Positions 27,337-35,555 of a stretch of DNA of 64,000 nucleotides are shown in pieces (within the stretch, counting starts at the first letter, position 1; the number at the start of each line of letters is the position of its first letter). The DNA is from Asanoa hainanensis (GTDB taxonomy: Bacteria; Actinomycetota; Actinomycetes; Mycobacteriales; Micromonosporaceae). The notes under the pieces are model-generated. The model saw only the letters and a list, made by a program, of their open reading frames with translations. It was not told the origin of the DNA and made no database searches. The DNA is taken from contig NZ_FZPH01000008.1 in NCBI RefSeq assembly GCF_900188485.1, positions 248,001 through 312,000 of the forward strand, in the 5' to 3' direction. A program made the position numbers and the translations under genes.

Positions 27337-27384
27337 GATCTAGGTAAATGATTGCTGCTCCAGCAGCAATCATTTACCTAGATC
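27337..27384. repeat. Perfect 48 bp palindrome (hairpin A)
   Basis: Two 23 bp arms (27337-27359 and 27362-27384) are perfectly complementary with a CC loop. The outer part is GATCTAGGTAA. It is strikingly AT-rich compared with its surroundings. It could act as a bidirectional terminator, but it is not adjacent to a stop codon. Confidence 0.85.
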
Positions 27385-27509
27385 TGCCGATAAACGCGTG
27401 AGCGGCGGCGTGTTCGCGCCGAACGGGCACCAAACGTCAGTGGCTGATCCCGCCGGGTCGCGCTCCTGGCGTGTCCGTCCCGGACTCGCCGCCGCGGACG
27501 CGTCTGGTG

Positions 27510-27563
27510 CCGGATCTAGGTAATTCGATGCTGCGAGAGCAGCAATTTCTTACCTAGATCCGG
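27510..27563. repeat. Related imperfect palindrome (hairpin B)
   Basis: A 14 bp outer stem (27510-27523 with 27550-27563, CCGGATCTAGGTAA) and a 6 bp inner stem (27529-27534 with 27539-27544) are separated by a 5+5 nt internal loop, with a 4 nt GAGA apex. It shares the GATCTAGGTAA outer sequence and the GCAGCA inner sequence with hairpin A. Confidence 0.8.
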
Positions 27564-27670
27564 CGGCAGGCGGGTCGACGCCGCGCGTCTGTGCTTCGGG
27601 CGACGTGGCCGCCGGTAGATCGACGCCTTGGCCGAAGGCCCGGCGATCGCCGACGCGTCGCCAAGGCCTG

Positions 27671-28006
27671 CGCCGGCTCGCGCCGCGCCGTGCCGGCTCG
27701 CGCCGCGCCGTGCCGGCTCGCGCCGCGCCGTGCCGGCTCGCGCCGCGCCGCGCCGTGCCGTGCCGGCTCGCGCCGTGCCGTGCCGCGCCGTGCCGCGCCG
27801 TGCCGCGCCGTGCCGCGCCGTGCCGTGCCGCGCCGCGCCGTGCCGTGCCGTGCCGTGCCGTGCCGTGCCGTGCCGTGCCGTGCCGTGCCGCGCCGTGCCG
27901 TGCCGTGCCGTGCCGTGCCGTGCCGTGCCGTGCCGCGCCGTGCCGTGCCGCGCCGTGCCGGCTCGCGCCGCGCCGTGCCGGCTCGCGCCGCGCCGTGCCG
28001 GCCCGC
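27671..28006. repeat. Pentanucleotide (GCCGY) tandem array of about 335 bp
   Basis: The core is dozens of 5 bp units, GCCGT or GCCGC. It is framed on both sides by a 20 bp higher-order unit, GCTCGCGCCGCGCCGTGCCG, present about four times on the left and twice on the right. It has no CRISPR-like spacers and no ribosome site. Confidence 0.85.
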
Positions 28007-28053
28007 GTCCGCGGTCGCCGGGTGCGGGTCGGGTGAGTGGGCAGAGACAGAGC

Positions 28054-28088
28054 GGCCCGCCGGTGGCTGAGTGCCAATCCGGCGGGCC
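28054..28088 (-). terminator. Terminator hairpin after the acyl-CoA synthetase gene
   Basis: A perfect 10 bp stem, GGCCCGCCGG (28054-28063) with 28079-28088, and a 15 nt loop. It begins 12 bp beyond the stop codon of the minus-strand gene and is followed on that strand by the pyrimidine-rich GCTCTGTCTCT. Confidence 0.65.
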
Positions 28089-28100
28089 TTCTGGTGGCGC

Positions 28101-29921
28101 TTAGATCTCGGCGAGGGTGCCCTCGTACATCTTGTTGATCTCGTCTGCGAAGTTGGCCTCCACGCCGCGGCGCTTGACCTTCATTGACGGCGTGACCTCG
28201 CCGTCCTCGATCGTCAGGTCGCGGGGGAGGATGGTGAACTTCTTGATCGTTTCCCAGCGGTTGAGTTTCGCGTTGAGCTCCGTCACGTAGCCCTCGACCA
28301 TCTCGTGGGCCTGGGGTGACGCGACGATCTCCGCGTACGGCTTGCCGGCCAGGTCGCCGCTCGCTGCCCACGCCGCGATCGCGTCCGGGTCCAGGGTGAT
28401 CAGCATCGTGCAGAAGTTGCGGGCCTGGCCGACCACGATCGCTTGGGAGGTGTACGGGCAGATGGCCTTGAAGAGGCCCTCGATGTGCGACGGGGCGATG
28501 TATTTTCCGCCCGAGGTCTTCACCAGGTCCTTCTTGCGGTCGGTGATCTTCAGGAAGCGGTCTTCGCTGATCTCGCCGATGTCACCGGTGCGGAAGAAGC
28601 CGTCCTCGGTGAACGCGGCCGCGGTCTCCTCGGGCAGGTTGTGGTAGCCGCGCATGACCGGTGTGCCGCGCAGCAGCACCTCGCCGTCCGAGTCGATCTT
28701 GCACTCCAGGTCGCCCAGCGGCTGGCCGACCGTGCCGATGCGCAACCCGCCCGGGCGGTTGACGAAGTTGCCCGCGCTCGTCTCGGTCAGGCCGTAGCCC
28801 TCGGAGATCGGCAGGCCCGCCGCCGCGAAGAACTCCGAGATGTCGACGCTCAGCGGCGCCGCGCCCGAGACCAGCGTGCGGATGTTGCCGCCCAGCCGGG
28901 CCTGCAGCTTGCTGAAGACCAGCTTGGTGGCGATGGCGTACTGCATGCGAAGGCCCGCCGGGACCGGCTGGTCCGCCTGCTCCAGCTGGACCTTGCGCTT
29001 GCCCGTGGCCACCGCCCACCCGAAGATCTTGGCCTTGGCGCCGCCCTCGGACGTGGCGTTGGTGATCGCCTTGTTGTAGACCTTCTCGAAGATCCGGGGC
29101 GCGCCGCACATCAGGGTGGGCTTCACGACGCCGAGGTTGTCGACCAGCACGTCGATCCGGCCGTCGACGTAGGTCGGCAGGCCGACGTGGATGATGCCGC
29201 ACAGCAGCGTCTTGCCGAACGAGTGCGACAGCGGCAACCAGAGATATTGCAGGTCGTCGGCGCGCAGGATGCCCAGGTCCGCCTGCGCGACGGCCTCCCA
29301 GCACCAACCCGCGTGCAGCAGCTCGACGCCCTTGGGGCGCCCGGTGGTGCCGGAGGTGTAGATCAGGGTGGCCAGGCTGTCGGGGGCGATCTCGGCGACC
29401 AGCCGCTCGATCAGCTCCGGGTCGCCGGCCAGCGCGGCGGCGCCCTGCTTCTCCAGGTCGGCCATCGTGAGCTGGGGCGGGCTCGCGGCCGGGTCGGCGT
29501 CACCGTCGATCAGCACGACGTGGGTGACCGCGGGCAGGTTCGCACCGGCCAGCTTGCCGGCCTGCATCGCGTTCTCCGCGACGACGACCTTGGAGCCCGA
29601 GTCGGCGATGATGAAGGTCGCGTCCTCCGGCTCGGTGGTCGGGTAGACCGTGGTGGTCGCCGCCCCCGCGCACATGATGCCGAGGTCGGCGATGACCCAC
29701 TCGAGGCGGGTGTTGGCGATGATGGCGACGCGCTCCTCGGCGCCGACGCCGAGGCCGTGCAGTCCGGCAGCCAGGGACCGGGCGCGCTCGCCCACCTGCT
29801 GCCAGGTCATCCACTGCGGACCAGACGCACCCGGGTAGCCGAACGCCCGCGCGTCGGGCGAAGCGGCGACACGCTGGAGGAACATGTCGGGGATCGACCG
29901 GTAAGGGACATCGAGCGACAT
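28101..29921 (-). CDS. AMP-dependent long-chain acyl-CoA synthetase (FadD15-like)
   Basis: Activates a fatty acid with ATP and CoA. The 606 aa protein has the AMP-binding signature YTSGTTGRPKG (about residue 187), GYGLTETS (about 375), the FFRTGDIGEI hinge region, and DRKKDLVKTSGGKYIAP with a C-terminal catalytic Lys. Its length and N-terminus (YRSIPDMFLQRV) fit FadD15-type actinobacterial synthetases. ATG 29921 is preceded by AAAGGTGG. It stands alone on the minus strand and ends 12 bp before a strong hairpin. Its substrate chain length cannot be read from sequence. Confidence 0.93.
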   Translation of the reverse strand: MSLDVPYRSIPDMFLQRVAASPDARAFGYPGASGPQWMTWQQVGERARSLAAGLHGLGVGAEERVAIIANTRLEWVIADLGIMCAGAATTTVYPTTEPEDATFIIADSGSKVVVAENAMQAGKLAGANLPAVTHVVLIDGDADPAASPPQLTMADLEKQGAAALAGDPELIERLVAEIAPDSLATLIYTSGTTGRPKGVELLHAGWCWEAVAQADLGILRADDLQYLWLPLSHSFGKTLLCGIIHVGLPTYVDGRIDVLVDNLGVVKPTLMCGAPRIFEKVYNKAITNATSEGGAKAKIFGWAVATGKRKVQLEQADQPVPAGLRMQYAIATKLVFSKLQARLGGNIRTLVSGAAPLSVDISEFFAAAGLPISEGYGLTETSAGNFVNRPGGLRIGTVGQPLGDLECKIDSDGEVLLRGTPVMRGYHNLPEETAAAFTEDGFFRTGDIGEISEDRFLKITDRKKDLVKTSGGKYIAPSHIEGLFKAICPYTSQAIVVGQARNFCTMLITLDPDAIAAWAASGDLAGKPYAEIVASPQAHEMVEGYVTELNAKLNRWETIKKFTILPRDLTIEDGEVTPSMKVKRRGVEANFADEINKMYEGTLAEI

Positions 29922-30062
29922 ATCCGGAAACCACCTTTAGTCGGCCATGTGATTGCGGTCACTCTCACGATTGCTACCGAAGAGTATGGCTAACCGGTAC
30001 GTCGATGCCAGTCCCCGAGCGTACGTGTCGATCATGGGCTGACCAGGGTCTTTATCCTGGAC

Positions 30063-31010
30063 TCAGGGGTGGTAGCGCAGCGCGCCCAGCGACCAGTCGT
30101 ACGTGCCCCGCAACCAGCGGCGCCGGGACTGCAGCATGCGCGACAACCGACCGTCGGCGTCGGCCAGCACCTCGGCCTCCAACGCGCCGTAGGCGGCCAG
30201 CCCCGCGTTGTACCGCGCCGCCGCCTCGGTCAGGGCCGCCCGCTCCGGCCAGGTCAGCTCGTACGCGATGACCGTGGCCAGGTTGTGCCCGTCGCGCAGG
30301 CGTTCCTTCCCGTACGAGAAGACGTCGTTGCACCAGCACACGAGATCGGCGGCCAGCAGGTCGAGCCGGACCACCCGCGGGTCGACCCGGTCGACGGTGG
30401 CGGCCAGCCCGTCCGTGGCCAGGTCGGTCAGCGCGAAGCTGGGCAGCACGGCACCGGTGTGCCGGCGCATCTGCACGTACTCGGCGAACCGCGGCACCCG
30501 GTGCAGCTGCCGGTTGGTCGCCTCCCAGAGCAGGGCGAACAGGTACTCGCGGAAGGCCGCGGCGAACTTGAGCAAGCCGCCCGGCCGGCCCAAAGCCCGC
30601 ACCCGGCGGCACAGGTCGTGCAGCGCGGCCGCGGTCGGTCCGGCCGGCTGGTAGCCCGCGTGCGCGGTCGTGCCGAACCGGTCGACCACCTCGAGCAGCG
30701 GCGCCAGCGCGGGCGCGAGCCGGGCCGGGTTGGCACCGAGCTCGTCCTCGTCGCACCGGTCGTCGAACGCGAACAGCCAGGTGATCAGGTCGGCCAGCAG
30801 CTTGACCGCCGACAGGGACACCTCGGGACAGGCCCGCGCCGCGAGCGAGGCGGCGTCGGCCCGGGCCAGCCGCTCCCTGGCGGCCGGCGACGGCACCAGG
30901 CCGAACGCGTCCGCCCAGTCGGCGGAGTGCGCGGCGACCTCGGCGACCGCTGGGTGGACCAGCGACTCGTACGGCGGCGGGGTCAACGCCGTCGCCGCGA
31001 ACGTCCGCAT
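30063..31010 (-). CDS. Class I terpene synthase
   Basis: A 315 aa single-domain ionisation-type terpene cyclase. It has the aspartate-rich metal motif DDRCDE (Asp83, Asp84, Asp87), the effector-type RRHTGA at 182-187, the NSE triad NDVFSYGKE (Asn228, Ser232, Glu236), and a C-terminal Arg312-Tyr313. All catalytic residues are intact, so it should be active on farnesyl or geranyl diphosphate, most likely making a sesquiterpene; the product is unknown. ATG 31010 follows a GGGGGTGGG ribosome site. No prenyl-transferase, P450 or methyltransferase is adjacent, so it is an orphan. Confidence 0.92.
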   Translation of the reverse strand: MRTFAATALTPPPYESLVHPAVAEVAAHSADWADAFGLVPSPAARERLARADAASLAARACPEVSLSAVKLLADLITWLFAFDDRCDEDELGANPARLAPALAPLLEVVDRFGTTAHAGYQPAGPTAAALHDLCRRVRALGRPGGLLKFAAAFREYLFALLWEATNRQLHRVPRFAEYVQMRRHTGAVLPSFALTDLATDGLAATVDRVDPRVVRLDLLAADLVCWCNDVFSYGKERLRDGHNLATVIAYELTWPERAALTEAAARYNAGLAAYGALEAEVLADADGRLSRMLQSRRRWLRGTYDWSLGALRYHP

Positions 31011-31081
31011 CCCACCCCCAGCCCGTACCCGATGATGTCTGGCGACCGGCCGGCGAGGGAACGGGTGGTTCGGTCGATGCC

Positions 31082-31711
31082 TCAGATCTTCAGCGGGGAC
31101 GTCCGCAGCCGATCGGCCAGCTCGGGCGGACCGTCGATCTGAACCCGGGTGGCCCGTTGCCGCCCGGACAGGAAATAGGCGAGCTCGCCGGGCGCACCGA
31201 CCAGCCGGAGCGGCTCGCCGCCGGCGCCCGTGGTGACCTCGCCGAACCCGGGCGCCTGCACCAGCAGCGCGGCCGGGAACTTGCGCAGCCGGAGCCGGGC
31301 GATCAGCGACGCGCTCTTCCAGAGCGCCGCCTGGTCCTCCTTGGGCAGGTCGCGCGGCTGCCAGCCGGCCTGGGCCCGCCGCACGTCCTCGTGGTGCACG
31401 AAGAACTCGAGCCCGTTCGTCATGCCCTCGACCAGCGGGTTGCTGACCGGGCTCCACAACGGCGGGTTTCGGACCAGTTCGACGAGATCCGGGTACGGGC
31501 GGGAGGCGAACGACCGCAGCATGTTGCGCGCGTGCGACCGCAGCGGCGGGATGAACATGCCGAGGCTGGCGTCCGGCCGCCGCTCGCGGATGACCAGGTG
31601 CGCGGCCAGGTCGCGGGCGACCCAACCGGTGCACATCGTCGGCGCGTCCGGGCCGACAGTGCTGAAAAGGTCGGCAAGTTTCCGACGTTCGGACCGTACG
31701 AACCGCGACAT
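31082..31711 (-). CDS. TIGR03085-type DinB-like metal-binding protein
   Basis: A 209 aa member of the mycothiol-dependent-enzyme/DinB superfamily, recognised from SERRKLADLF near the N-terminus, GWVARDLAAHLVIRERRPD, and the metal-site stretch FFVHHEDVRRAQ. Relatives bind a divalent metal; the reaction of the TIGR03085 group is unknown. ATG 31711 gives the standard family N-terminus; upstream in-frame codons reach 31768 but lack similarity. TACGAT, a fair -10 box, lies about 11 bp upstream of the ATG, so the mRNA could be leaderless. It is divergent from the ABC exporter operon. Confidence 0.85.
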   Translation of the reverse strand: MSRFVRSERRKLADLFSTVGPDAPTMCTGWVARDLAAHLVIRERRPDASLGMFIPPLRSHARNMLRSFASRPYPDLVELVRNPPLWSPVSNPLVEGMTNGLEFFVHHEDVRRAQAGWQPRDLPKEDQAALWKSASLIARLRLRKFPAALLVQAPGFGEVTTGAGGEPLRLVGAPGELAYFLSGRQRATRVQIDGPPELADRLRTSPLKI

Positions 31712-31875
31712 GGCGAGAATCGTAGCCAGGGTGTGCCACGACACACCCCGCTGTGACGGTGGACACATGGAATACCCGCTCGCCCGGAGGGCTTGGGTCC
31801 GGTAAGGATTACGGTGGAATTTCGCGGCTTACCCCCTGGGTGCAGCCGAGCGGTCAGACAGAGGGGCAAAACATA

Positions 31876-33744
31876 GTGGCGAGCGTGACCAGTCGGGACG
31901 TGCTCGCCCGGGGCTTCCGCGTGCTCGGCCGGGCCATCAAGGACGAACCCCGCATCTTCGCGTTCGCGGTCGGCGGCAGCGTGCTCTTCGGTGGCCTGGT
32001 CGTGGGCAGCGCGTACGTGATCGGGCACATCGTCGGGAAGATCATCGTGCCGGCCATCGAGGACGGTGCGGTCGACAACGCGCTGCTCTGGCTCGGCGCG
32101 CTCGCGGTGCTGGCGATCAGCGTGCTCCGGGTGGTCGGCATCTTCGGCCGCCGGCTCGGTGCCGGCTACATGCAGTTCCGCCTCCAGGCCCGCTACCGGC
32201 GCCTGGTCACCGGCCGCTACCTCGACCTCCCGCTCTCCTGGCACCACCGGCACGCGACCGGCACCCTGCTCTCCAACGCCAACTCCGACGTCGAGGCCGC
32301 CTGGTTCCCGATCGCGCCCCTGCCGTTCGCGGTCGGCACGCTGGTGATGCTGCTCGGCGCCGTCGGGTCGCTGTTCCTGACCGACTGGGTGCTCGCCCTG
32401 GTCGGCCTGGCCACCTTCGCCGGGCTGTTCCTGATCAACGTCTTCTACTCGCGCCGGATGGCGCCGCGCCAGGCCCGCGCCCAGCTCATGCGGGGCGAGG
32501 TCAGCGCGATCGCGCACGAGAGCTTCGACGGCGCGCTGGTGGTCAAGACGATGGGCCGCGAGGGTCAGGAGACCGACCGCTTCGCCGGCCAGGCCCGCGA
32601 GCTCCGCGACGCGCTGATCTCGGTCGGCCGGCTGCGGGGCCTGTTCGACCCGCTGATGGAGACGCTGCCGAGCCTCGGCACGCTGGCCGTGCTGATCGTC
32701 GGCACGTTCCGGCTGCGGGCCGGCGACATCTCGGTGACCGACCTGGTCAGCATCGCGTTCCTGTTCACCGTGCTGGCCTTCCCGGTGCGCGCGATCGGCT
32801 GGGTGCTGGCCGAGCTGCCGCGCAGCGTGGCGGGTTGGGACCGCCTCCAGCACGTGCTCACGGCCACCGGCGAGATGCGTTACGGCACGATAAGTCCGGA
32901 AAAGTCGGACAGCCCGGCCCGACTCGCCTTCGACGGCGTCGACTACGCCTATCCCACCGGCGCCGACACCGACGACATGGCCGCCGCCGCGACGCAGGAC
33001 GAGCACGGCCCGACCGTCCTGCACGACATCAGCCTCGTCGTCCCCGAGGGCCGCACGGTCGCCCTGGTCGGCCCGACCGGTTCCGGCAAGTCGACGATCG
33101 CCTCGCTCGCGGTGCGGCTGGTCGACCCGGCCACCGGCACGATCAGCATCGACGGCCACGACCTGCCGGACCTGACCGCCGCCGCGCTGGCCGACAACGC
33201 CGCGCTCGTCGCGCAGATCCCGTTCATCTTCGACGACTCGGTGCGCGCCAACGTCGCCCTCGACCGGCCCGGCATCGACGACGACGCGATCTGGGCCGCG
33301 CTGCGGCTCGCCCAGGCCGACGAGTTCATCGCGCGCCTGCCCGAGGGCCTCGACACGATGGTCGGCGAGCGCGGCACCTCGCTCTCCGGCGGCCAGCGGC
33401 AGCGCCTCACGCTGGCCCGCGCCCTGGCCGGCCGGCCCAGGCTGCTGGTGCTCGACGACGCCACCAGCGCGGTCGACCCCCGGGTCGAGGCGGCGATCCT
33501 GGCCGCCCTGCGCGGCGGTGAGCAGCCCACGTCGATCATGGTGGTCGCCTACCGGCGGGCCACGATCGCGCTCGCCGACGAGGTCGTCTACATCGAGCAC
33601 GGGCGGGTGGTCGCCGCCGGCACCCACAGCGAGCTGCTGGCCAGCACACCGGGGTACGCCGACCTGGTCACCGCCTACGAGCGGGCCGAGGCCGAGCGGG
33701 AGCGCGAGCACGCGTACGAGGACGAAGGGGCGGTGACCGCGTGA
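31876..33744 (+). CDS. ABC exporter half-transporter with degenerate ATPase site
   Basis: A 622 aa membrane-NBD fusion with six predicted helices (about 25-310) and an ABC domain. Walker A is GPTGSGKST (Lys405) and the signature is canonical LSGGQ (503-507). The catalytic Glu after Walker B is Asp528 (LVLDDATSAVD) and the switch His is Tyr559 (VVAYRR). This is the pattern of the degenerate-site subunit of heterodimeric exporters. I choose GTG 31876, which has GAGGGG about 10 bp upstream; the frame also allows GTG 31753, giving 41 more residues without a ribosome site. Its stop region overlaps the partner's start (33741). Substrate unknown. Confidence 0.92.
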   Translation: MASVTSRDVLARGFRVLGRAIKDEPRIFAFAVGGSVLFGGLVVGSAYVIGHIVGKIIVPAIEDGAVDNALLWLGALAVLAISVLRVVGIFGRRLGAGYMQFRLQARYRRLVTGRYLDLPLSWHHRHATGTLLSNANSDVEAAWFPIAPLPFAVGTLVMLLGAVGSLFLTDWVLALVGLATFAGLFLINVFYSRRMAPRQARAQLMRGEVSAIAHESFDGALVVKTMGREGQETDRFAGQARELRDALISVGRLRGLFDPLMETLPSLGTLAVLIVGTFRLRAGDISVTDLVSIAFLFTVLAFPVRAIGWVLAELPRSVAGWDRLQHVLTATGEMRYGTISPEKSDSPARLAFDGVDYAYPTGADTDDMAAAATQDEHGPTVLHDISLVVPEGRTVALVGPTGSGKSTIASLAVRLVDPATGTISIDGHDLPDLTAAALADNAALVAQIPFIFDDSVRANVALDRPGIDDDAIWAALRLAQADEFIARLPEGLDTMVGERGTSLSGGQRQRLTLARALAGRPRLLVLDDATSAVDPRVEAAILAALRGGEQPTSIMVVAYRRATIALADEVVYIEHGRVVAAGTHSELLASTPGYADLVTAYERAEAEREREHAYEDEGAVTA

Positions 33745-35555
33745 CGACCACCGCCACCGCGCCGGCGAAAGCGAAAGTCGTCAACGAAACAGCGGAGGAG
33801 CGGCCCGAGTCGACCTGGGCCACCATCCGTCGCGGGCTGTCGCTCTCGCCCGAGCTGCGTACCGGCCTGGCCGGCACCCTGTTCTTCGCGATCATCTCGA
33901 TGGTGGGCCGGGCCGCCGTGCCGGTCGCCATCCAGCAGGCGATCGACAAGGGCATCGCCGGTCCCGGCGGGCTCGACGTCGGCTTCGTCGGCACCGTCGC
34001 CGCGATCACCGCGGGCGTGCTCGCGGTGACCACGCTGTGCGGCTACCTGATGATGCGGCGGCTGTTCACGGTCAGCGAGACCGCGCTGGCCAACGTGCGG
34101 GTGCGCACCTTCCGGCACATCCACGACCTCTCGATGCTGCACCAGCAGTCCGAGCGGCGCGGCTCGCTCGTCTCGCGGGTGACCAGCGACATCGACCAGA
34201 TCACCCAGTTCCTCCAGTGGGGCGGCGTGATCCTGATCATCAGCGCCGGCCAGCTCCTGGTCACCGCCGGCGTGATGGCCTTCTACTCGTGGCAGCTCAC
34301 GCTCGTGGTGCTGGTCGCGTTCGCGCCCGCCGTGTTCGTGATCCGGGCGTTCCAGAAGCGCCTGGCCGGCGCGTACGGGCTGGTCCGCCAGCGGATGGGC
34401 GCCCTGCTCGCGGCGGTGTCCGAGAGCGTCGTCGGCGCGCCGGTGATCCGGGCGTACGGCGTCTCCGAGCGCACCCGGACCCGGCTCAACACCGCGATCG
34501 ACGGGCACAAGACGTCGCAGATGCGGGCCCTGCGCACCAGCGTGATCGGCTTCTCCAGCGGCGAGATCGCGGCCGGCCTGGCCACCGCTGCCGTGGTCGT
34601 GGTCGGCGTCCAGCTCGGCATCGGCGGCACGCTGACGATCGGCCAGCTCACCGCGTACCTCTTCCTGGTCACGCTGTTCATCCAGCCCGTGCAGATCGCC
34701 GCCGAGGTGCTCAACGAGGCGCAGAACGCGGTGGCCGGCTGGCGCCGCGTCCTCGACGTGCTCGACGTCGCGCCCGACGTGGCCGACCCCGGCGAGCAGG
34801 GCGTCTCGCTGCCCGAGGGGCCGATCGACGTGCGATTCGAGGACGTGTCCTTCACGTACGGCGGCCCGATCGTGCTCGACGACGTCGACCTGGACATCCC
34901 GGCGAAGACCCGGGTGGCCGTGGTCGGCGAGACGGGCAGCGGCAAGACGACGTTCGCCAAGCTGCTCACCCGTCTCATGGACCCGACGACCGGCACGGTA
35001 CGGCTCTCCGGCGTGCCCCTGGACCAGCTCCGCTTCGACTCGCTGCGCTCCCGCGTGGTGATGGTGCCGCAGGACGGCTTCCTGTTCGACGCGACGGTGG
35101 CCGAGAACGTGCGGTTCGCCCGCCCGGACCTGACTGACGCGGACCTCGCGCTGGCGTTCACCGAGCTCGGCCTGACCGACTGGGTGGAGAGCCTGCCGAA
35201 CGGGCTCGCGACCCGGGTGGGCGAGCGCGGCGAGGCGCTCAGCGTCGGCGAGCGGCAGTTGGTCGCGCTGGCCCGCGCGTACGTGGCGGATCCCGACCTG
35301 CTGGTGCTCGACGAGGCGACCAGCGCGGTCGACCCGGCCACCGAGGTCCGCCTGCAGCGCACCCTCGACGCGGTCACCCGCGGCCGCACGACGGTCGCCA
35401 TCGCGCACCGGCTCTCGACCGCGCAGGCCGCCGACGAGGTGATCGTGGTCGACAAGGGCCGCGTCGTGCAGCGCGGCCCGCACGACAAGCTGGTCCAGGA
35501 CTCGGGCTCGGTCTACGGCAAGCTCTACGCGAGCTGGCTCGAACAGACCCGCTAA
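33741..35555 (+). CDS. ABC exporter half-transporter, catalytic partner
   Basis: A 604 aa membrane-NBD fusion that forms a heterodimer with the preceding gene. It has an intact Walker A (Lys402 in GETGSGKTT), catalytic Glu525 (LVLDEATSAVD) and switch His556 (IAHRLST). Its signature is degraded to LSVGE (500-504) instead of LSGGQ. The good Walker residues here pair with the LSGGQ of the partner, giving one working ATP site. The start overlaps the previous gene by 4 bp, and the stop overlaps the convergent methyltransferase by 4 bp. A role in lipid, peptide or drug export is possible. Confidence 0.93.
   Translation: MTTTATAPAKAKVVNETAEERPESTWATIRRGLSLSPELRTGLAGTLFFAIISMVGRAAVPVAIQQAIDKGIAGPGGLDVGFVGTVAAITAGVLAVTTLCGYLMMRRLFTVSETALANVRVRTFRHIHDLSMLHQQSERRGSLVSRVTSDIDQITQFLQWGGVILIISAGQLLVTAGVMAFYSWQLTLVVLVAFAPAVFVIRAFQKRLAGAYGLVRQRMGALLAAVSESVVGAPVIRAYGVSERTRTRLNTAIDGHKTSQMRALRTSVIGFSSGEIAAGLATAAVVVVGVQLGIGGTLTIGQLTAYLFLVTLFIQPVQIAAEVLNEAQNAVAGWRRVLDVLDVAPDVADPGEQGVSLPEGPIDVRFEDVSFTYGGPIVLDDVDLDIPAKTRVAVVGETGSGKTTFAKLLTRLMDPTTGTVRLSGVPLDQLRFDSLRSRVVMVPQDGFLFDATVAENVRFARPDLTDADLALAFTELGLTDWVESLPNGLATRVGERGEALSVGERQLVALARAYVADPDLLVLDEATSAVDPATEVRLQRTLDAVTRGRTTVAIAHRLSTAQAADEVIVVDKGRVVQRGPHDKLVQDSGSVYGKLYASWLEQTR

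Larger units (their letters stand above)
27173..28100. other. Gene-free repeat block of about 930 bp
   Basis: No gene supported. In order: short direct repeats, an inverted copy of the dispersed repeat (27228-27316), two related long palindromes (27337-27384 and 27510-27563), about 110 bp of ordinary GC-rich sequence, a pentanucleotide array (27671-28006), and a terminator hairpin (28054-28088). Long open frames over the array come from the stop-free repeat itself. Confidence 0.8.

Noticed and set aside
24992-27373. 793-codon minus-strand frame joining the YczE-like gene to antisense of the MocR gene
   Set aside because: Only the last 221 codons from ATG 25657 match a family; the rest is antisense of the aminotransferase-like gene.
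27671-28006. Possible CRISPR array
   Set aside because: Units are 5 bp and contiguous; no constant repeats of 20-40 bp with unique spacers and no cas genes nearby.
27591-28104. Several ~140-160-codon frames over the pentanucleotide array (Arg-Ala-Val-Pro-Cys products)
   Set aside because: They exist because the 5 bp repeat lacks stops in three frames. No ribosome site or conserved start, and the product is a pure translation of the repeat.
30043-30060. Possible terminator CCAGG...CCTGG after the terpene synthase gene
   Set aside because: The stem is only 5 bp and there is no supporting tract, so it is too weak to call.
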